DNA of 64,000 nucleotides from Dendrophyllia cribrosa (Eukaryota; Cnidaria; Anthozoa; Scleractinia; Dendrophylliidae): NCBI GenBank assembly GCA_024195265.1, contig JAJLRJ010000009.1, positions 825,001 to 889,000 of the forward strand, read 5' to 3'. Shown piece by piece: positions 59,698 to 64,000 of this stretch (position 1 is its first letter; each line of letters starts with the position of its first letter). The notes under the pieces were generated by a model. It saw only the letters and a program-made list of their open reading frames with translations, ran no database searches and was not told where the DNA came from. The position numbers and the translations under genes were made by a program.

Positions 59698-60869
59698 ATG
59701 GAATTGTTACAGGTGAGAATTAATTTTGATTGGTTAATATTGCTCGTTTTCACAACAATAATTTAAGTTTACTGATTTAAGTTCAGAAGCACTAGAAATG
59801 TTAGTACATTTTTTCAAAATTGAAACAATCATGGTTAGATTTTAACTCCTGGAGGAAATGTTACTAACTTGAAGAAGGACAAAGAAAAGGTCAAAAGTAA
59901 TTTTTTGTGACCTTTTTGCAACGGTCCTGAGAATAAAGTTGCCACAGGCTAAACAGTTACAAGTTCTTCACAAGACAGGACTTAGAGGGTGTTGGATTAA
60001 CTTGTATTAGTCCTGAGAATAAAGTTGCCACAGGCTAAACAGTTACAAGTTCTTCACAAGACAGGACTTAGAGGGTGTTGGATTAACTTGTATTAGTCCT
60101 GAGAATAAAGTTGCCACAGGCTAAACAGTTACAAGTTCTTCACAAGACAGGACTTAGAGGGTGTTGGATTAACTTGTATTAGTCCTGAGAATAAAGTTGC
60201 CACAGGCTAAACAGTTACAAGTTCTTCACAAGACAGGACTTAGAGGGTGTTGGATTAACTTGTATTAGTCCTGAGAATAAAGTTGCCACAGGCTAAACAG
60301 TTACAAGTTCTTCACAAGACAGGACTGAGAGGGTGTTGGATTAACTTGTATTAACCACGCTTTTTTTCTTATAGCTTGTGGTTATTTTTGCTGCCTTTTT
60401 GAACCTTGGCAGTGGTCGAGTCATTACGTCAGAGCAAGAGAGCATTCTCCGTTCCATTGACGAGCTGGAAGAATTAACATTGAACCTGGATGAGAAAAAT
60501 GAAGAAAGCGCTGCACAAATCGAAGGCTCTGGAGAAGAAAAAAGTTCCGCAAGTTGGGTAAATTCCCAGAATTCCAACGGTGAATCTGCTGACGAACTGG
60601 AAGTGTATGTGGCTGCGCCTCCTGAAGCAACCGCGAGGAGGGTAAGGAGAAATCCTTCTGCAGAACCAAGCTGTTTGCATAGTTTTTTTCGTCATGCACT
60701 ACCCAGTGGTACGATGATCTTACATCCACTTTGTTACGCAACGGCAAATGATCAGATGGCTTGCATGAGTTCCCTTGCTAATGGGCACCCTGGTCGATTG
60801 TGCGAACTGTCTCATTTCATTAAGAAGGAGCGCTGGCTTGTTCCAACAAACTGCTCATGCGCATCGTAA
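59698..60869 (+). CDS. secreted six-cysteine prepropeptide, copy B (169 aa, 2 exons)
   Basis: Paralogue of the gene at 39444. The coding part of exon 1 is 59698-59712 (MELLQ, donor CAG|GTGAGA); exon 2 is 60375-60869 (acceptor TTTCTTATAG, stop TAA). Signal peptide LVVIFAAFLNLGSG, acidic pro region, then RRVRR ending at residue 97. The predicted mature peptide has 72 residues and spacing C-x19-C-x9-C-x12-C-x16-C-x-C, ending NCSCAS. All six cysteines and the SSLANGH and CELSH blocks are kept. The segment between cysteines 1 and 2 is largely rewritten compared with copy A. Splice sites, TATA box and 5' leader are intact, so both copies look functional. Family and role unknown. Confidence 0.8.
59924..60353 (+). 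repeat. 86-bp tandem array, 5 near-identical units, in the intron of gene B
   Basis: gtcctgagaataaag starts at 59924, 60010, 60096, 60182 and 60268, exactly 86 bp apart. Units differ by almost nothing. Copy A has only a degenerate single end (ttagattaacttgtatt), so the expansion postdates the duplication. Confidence 0.95.
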
Positions 60870-61392
60870 AATGTGCTTGGGATTAAAAAGGTGCTGTGTC
60901 TGGAACACAGAGGTATTTAATTTTGAATTGTAAAACTTGTAATTTAAGGTATTTAAGAATATTTATTAGAGCGGTTGAGCAAAGAAAAGCTGAGCTTTTC
61001 TTAGTTTGTTTTAAGGAAAGGAAAACGTTTAAGAGGCAATAAGGAAGGAATTGAAACTGTGTTAATCAAAAATAATATATGGTGTACTGTTTTTATCTTG
61101 GCTATCGTTAAACAATCGCCGACACTTTCTTCAATCCAGTTTTGTACTGATCAGAACTCATCGTGAAATCTAGCAACGGTTTCAAGCGCGAAAAAAACTC
61201 GACCGATGCAAAACGCGGGACTTAAAACACTGACATGTTATATCGAGCTCGGAAAAAAGTTCGGAAGCGATGTTTGTTTTGCAAATTTGTCGTAAAAAGG
61301 ACTGGGTGCTAGAGAATAAGGTAGAAAAACATTTTTAGTCGGCAGTTTTATCCAAGACACTTGTGAAGTTCTAAGAATCCGAGTTATAATTA

Positions 61393-61650
61393 ATGAATGG
61401 GGTTAGTTTCTAGAGAAACTGTGGTGCTGCGTCGGTGGGGGGATGAAACACGAGAATTTAGTTTTATCGACTGAGTCGATAAGGTAAATTGACCACCGTA
61501 AAAAGATTCAAATAGCTGACGTTTCGAGCGCTAGCCCTTCGTCGGAGCGATTCGCTCCGACGAAGGGCTAGCGCTCGAAACGTCAGCTATTTGAATCTTT
61601 TTACGGTGGTCAATTTACCTTATCGACTTAGTCGATAAAACTAAATTCTC
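61393..61650. mobile_element. insertion carrying a ~205-bp near-perfect palindrome
   Basis: 61450-61654 reads almost identically on both strands, centred on gagcgattcgctc near 61552. The inserted segment is flanked by gagttataatta at 61381-61392 and 61651-61662. The matching site in copy A has no insertion. A diverged relative lies at 26266-26410. Confidence 0.88.
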
Positions 61651-62339
61651 GAGTTATAATTAGTTTCTTTTCCTTTATTTTGTCAATTTATTTATTAAGA
61701 TATGCTTGTATAATATATTTATTAAGATATGTAAAAATAAATCTGAGGGACCTGTCTTGTATATTTATATATACAACGCAAATAACAATGTAAAATGATC
61801 TCTTTTAAAAAGAGTTATAAGTAAAGTATATTTGTACTTGTACTGTTCTTTATACTCGACCTATACAAGGCACGAAAATGTCAGGCTCTTTAATTACGTT
61901 ATTCAAAAGGAGTAGTTGTAAAACTATTGCTTTATTTCTAGATTTATAATTTTTAAAGACCAAGAACAAAATATTATGTAAAGTAAGAAAAATCTGGCAA
62001 TTAATAAAATGATGCCATTGTGTAATCTCAGGTTGTGCAAATCATTTGTTTCGTGAGCTGAATTACCTCATCAGACCCACAAAAAATCCCTCAATTGTTT
62101 ACTTCTTTATTATTACGATAATAAAATAGCAAAAGAAAAAAATGAATGAATCAATGAATGAATGAATTAAGGTGTGCGAGGAGATTACATTATAGGTGTT
62201 GAGTTCGCACTTTTCGCCTCTTGCATGATGTCTTTCTATTAGAGTGAAAGAAATGAGAACGGGCGTTTTCGAAAACGCATTAGTGTGCGGAAGCACGAAA
62301 ACGAAGAATTTTGAAATGAAGAATTTTCTTTTAGGGGCC

Positions 62340-62680
62340 GATTACATGGCGAATTTCAGCCCGGGCTGAGATTTAAGCCCGGCTTCCAAACGGACTGAAA
62401 TTCGCCATGTAATCGCATAATAATTTCAGCCCCATTCTCGACCCCAGGCCCTTCTTATTTCTTACTGCACATGCTCGACGAAAACGACGACGACGACGTT
62501 GGTCCAATATTGTCCCCTCACTGAGCGCATGCGCTCTAGAGACCATGTAGCCACGAACTAATTAGCATACTCCGGAGTTTCCCAGAGCCCTTCGTTTTCG
62601 TCGAGCATGTGCAGTAAGAAATAAGAAGGGCCTGGGGTCGAGAATGTTTCAGCCCGGGCTGAAAAGTGAATTTGGGCATG
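62340..62680. mobile_element. MITE with another MITE nested in it
   Basis: The outer sequence has inverted gaatttcagcccgggctga blocks. The inner element 62434-62645 has ~54-bp near-perfect TIRs starting attctcgaccccaggccctt and ending with its complement. Outer sequence (ttcagcccc / gtttcagcccggg) resumes after it. Confidence 0.85.
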
Positions 62681-62935
62681 CGCAGTGATTATTATTGATT
62701 CTCGTTATCAATCTTCCCGCGCAATTACCCCGCGCAATTTCAAACTTGAAAACGTTAGTGTGGATGCAAACATTTTGCTATATTTTCGCGAAATGAAAAC
62801 GCAGACTTTTTGAAAACGCATTAGCGTGGACGGGACCTGAAAGAAAAGCGGGACGTTTTCGTGCGGATCTCGCGCATGAAGCGCGCGTAAATGGAGCGTG
62901 ACGTGAAAAGAGCCTGGGGCGAGAGAAAAACTGCA

Positions 62936-62983
62936 ATGGCGGACTTGTCGAACCGCGATAAGTTTTCGGCCGAATATTCCAAG
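62936..62983 (+). CDS. possible first coding exon of an unidentified gene
   Basis: ATG in a good context (actgcaATGG) opens MADLSNRDKFSAEYSK and ends at AAG|GTAATT, a plausible donor, in phase 0. The 100 bp upstream are CpG-rich (gcgcgcgtaaatggagcgtg), unlike the surroundings, as in many animal promoters. No downstream exon is visible before the window ends. It could equally be chance. Confidence 0.35.
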
Positions 62984-63419
62984 GTAATTGCTTTCTTTTT
63001 ATTTCCAATACTTCAGTATTAAAATTATTGGACTTAAGGATGCATTCAACTAAAGAAGAATTGCTTTCTGTATTTGGTTTCTTCTTAGGTGAGGATTAAT
63101 GTGTTTTATAACAATTCGTCGATATTTTCAAACATCCGATTGACCGGTTTGGAAACATTAAAAATATTATCAACTTAAGCTTAAATAAGGAGTAACTCTA
63201 GATAAGATACAACTTATAAGCTTAGACGAAGAGGATAATAAATCTAGCACAGAAAGCGATCTTGAAAGATCTGATTTATGCTACAGGATTGTATTTCTAT
63301 ATGAGATGTAGAAAATGGCTCCGAGGTGAATGCTATAAAAGCTTTAATTTTTTTTTGTCCACGTGTCTGTTTATTGAGGATGAACAAACTTTGGCTCGTC
63401 ACCCACTCTTCCCCAAATA

Positions 63420-64000
63420 ACGTCAGAGTGCATGTTGCTGAAACAGCTGAATTGGAAACCGCTGAACGAGCGTAGAAAGATTTTGCAATTAATTTTATTT
63501 TACAATGCAATTCATGACAACGGCGGCCTGGCTCTTCCACATTATCTCATAAAACGTAGAAGACATTTAAGGAACTCTATTCAGAACAAGCTTATCGAAC
63601 TATCACCAAATAGTGAGACCTACAGGAACAGTTATTTTTGTAGAACTGTCAAGGCCCGTGTGCCAAGGCCCGGGTGTCGAGGCCCGGGTGTCGAGGCCCG
63701 GGTGTCGAGGCCCGGGTGTCGAGGCCCGGGTGTCGAGGCCCGGGTGTCGAGGCCCGGGTGTCGAGGCCCGGGTGTCAAGGACTGGAACGCACTACCAATT
63801 GAAATTGTAAACATTGAGTCCGCTGACCAGTTAAAAAAACATTATTCGACTATTTTAGTCAGTGATTTAATCTTACCTAATTATATTTCTAAACAATCTA
63901 TCTTAGGATACTCATTTTGTTATTATTATTACTTTTAATTTTTAAATTGTGTCTTGCGTGATGATCGCCCCTTGCAGGACTATGAAATTTTGAATAAAGG
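63420..64000 (+). pseudogene. non-LTR LINE 3' end with in-frame minisatellite
   Basis: Frame 63432-63938 starts LLKQLNWKPLNERRKILQLI, then LPHYLIKRRRHLRNSI, YRNSYFCRTVK, and after the minisatellite DWNALPIEIVNIESADQLKK. This is the closing part of a CR1/jockey-type RT protein ('LxWxxLxxRR', 'SFFxRTVxDWNxLP'). The 3' end reaches the window edge with gaataaagg. The N-terminal RT core is absent; 5'-truncated copy. Confidence 0.75.
63648..63773 (+). repeat. 14-bp GC-rich minisatellite, 9 units
   Basis: Unit gtcgaggcccgggt; the first two units are variants (gtcaaggcccgtgt, gccaaggcccgggt) and seven are identical. Total 126 bp, a multiple of three. Confidence 0.95.

Larger units (their letters stand above)
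58500..62100 (+). other. segmental duplication, copy B
   Basis: Counterpart of 38190-41210. Size differences come mainly from the 86-bp array in the intron and the 61393-61650 insertion. Confidence 0.85.

Overview
The window looks like nuclear DNA of an anthozoan cnidarian, most likely a stony coral. This is inferred from AT-rich sequence, compact intron-bearing animal genes, a Shaw-type potassium channel with a nearly intronless core, and a dense load of MITEs, minisatellites, non-LTR fragments and a tyrosine-recombinase retroelement. No species can be fixed from the sequence alone.

Layout. (1) 289-5033, + strand: the last four exons of an adenosine deaminase acting on RNA (ADAR-like); earlier exons lie outside the window. 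(2) 5.1-6.06 kb: tandem array of a 106-bp unit that also recurs at six or more other places. (3) 8.3-11.2 kb: a decayed DIRS/Ngaro-type element with RT, RNase H, tyrosine recombinase and split direct repeats. (4) 11.2-15.7 kb: intergenic DNA with several inverted-repeat elements. (5) 15788-24430, + strand: a complete two-exon Kv3/Shaw-like channel (572 aa). Its 6.9-kb intron carries a 5'-truncated L1/Tx1-like LINE with an exact 16-bp target-site duplication. (6) 28838-34111, - strand: a complete seven-exon calumenin/reticulocalbin-like gene (299 aa) with six canonical EF-hand loops and a C-terminal HDEF, convergent with the channel gene. (7) 38.2-41.2 kb and 58.5-62.1 kb: a segmental duplication, both copies on +. 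Each copy carries a small two-exon gene for a secreted, furin-site-containing, six-cysteine prepropeptide that I do not recognise. (8) 41.7-58.5 kb, between the two copies: almost entirely repeats, including nested palindromes, a 38-bp minisatellite at four loci, TIR elements and short transposon protein fragments. (9) 62.3-64 kb: nested MITEs, a possible first exon, and a LINE 3' end whose reading frame contains nine 14-bp minisatellite units.

The host genes do not form a pathway: RNA editing, membrane excitability, calcium handling in the secretory pathway, and a secreted peptide pair. The best candidate for something undescribed is the duplicated prepropeptide gene. Its start codon sits in an exon with only five codons, so a single-exon ORF scan starts it in the wrong place. 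The signal and pro region is nearly identical between copies (5 differences in the first 60 residues), while the predicted mature peptide differs at 22 of its first 51 positions yet keeps all six cysteines. That is the pattern seen in venom, antimicrobial and ligand peptide families, but function here is unknown.

All splice sites, target-site duplications and counts were read by eye; no alignments or database searches were run.
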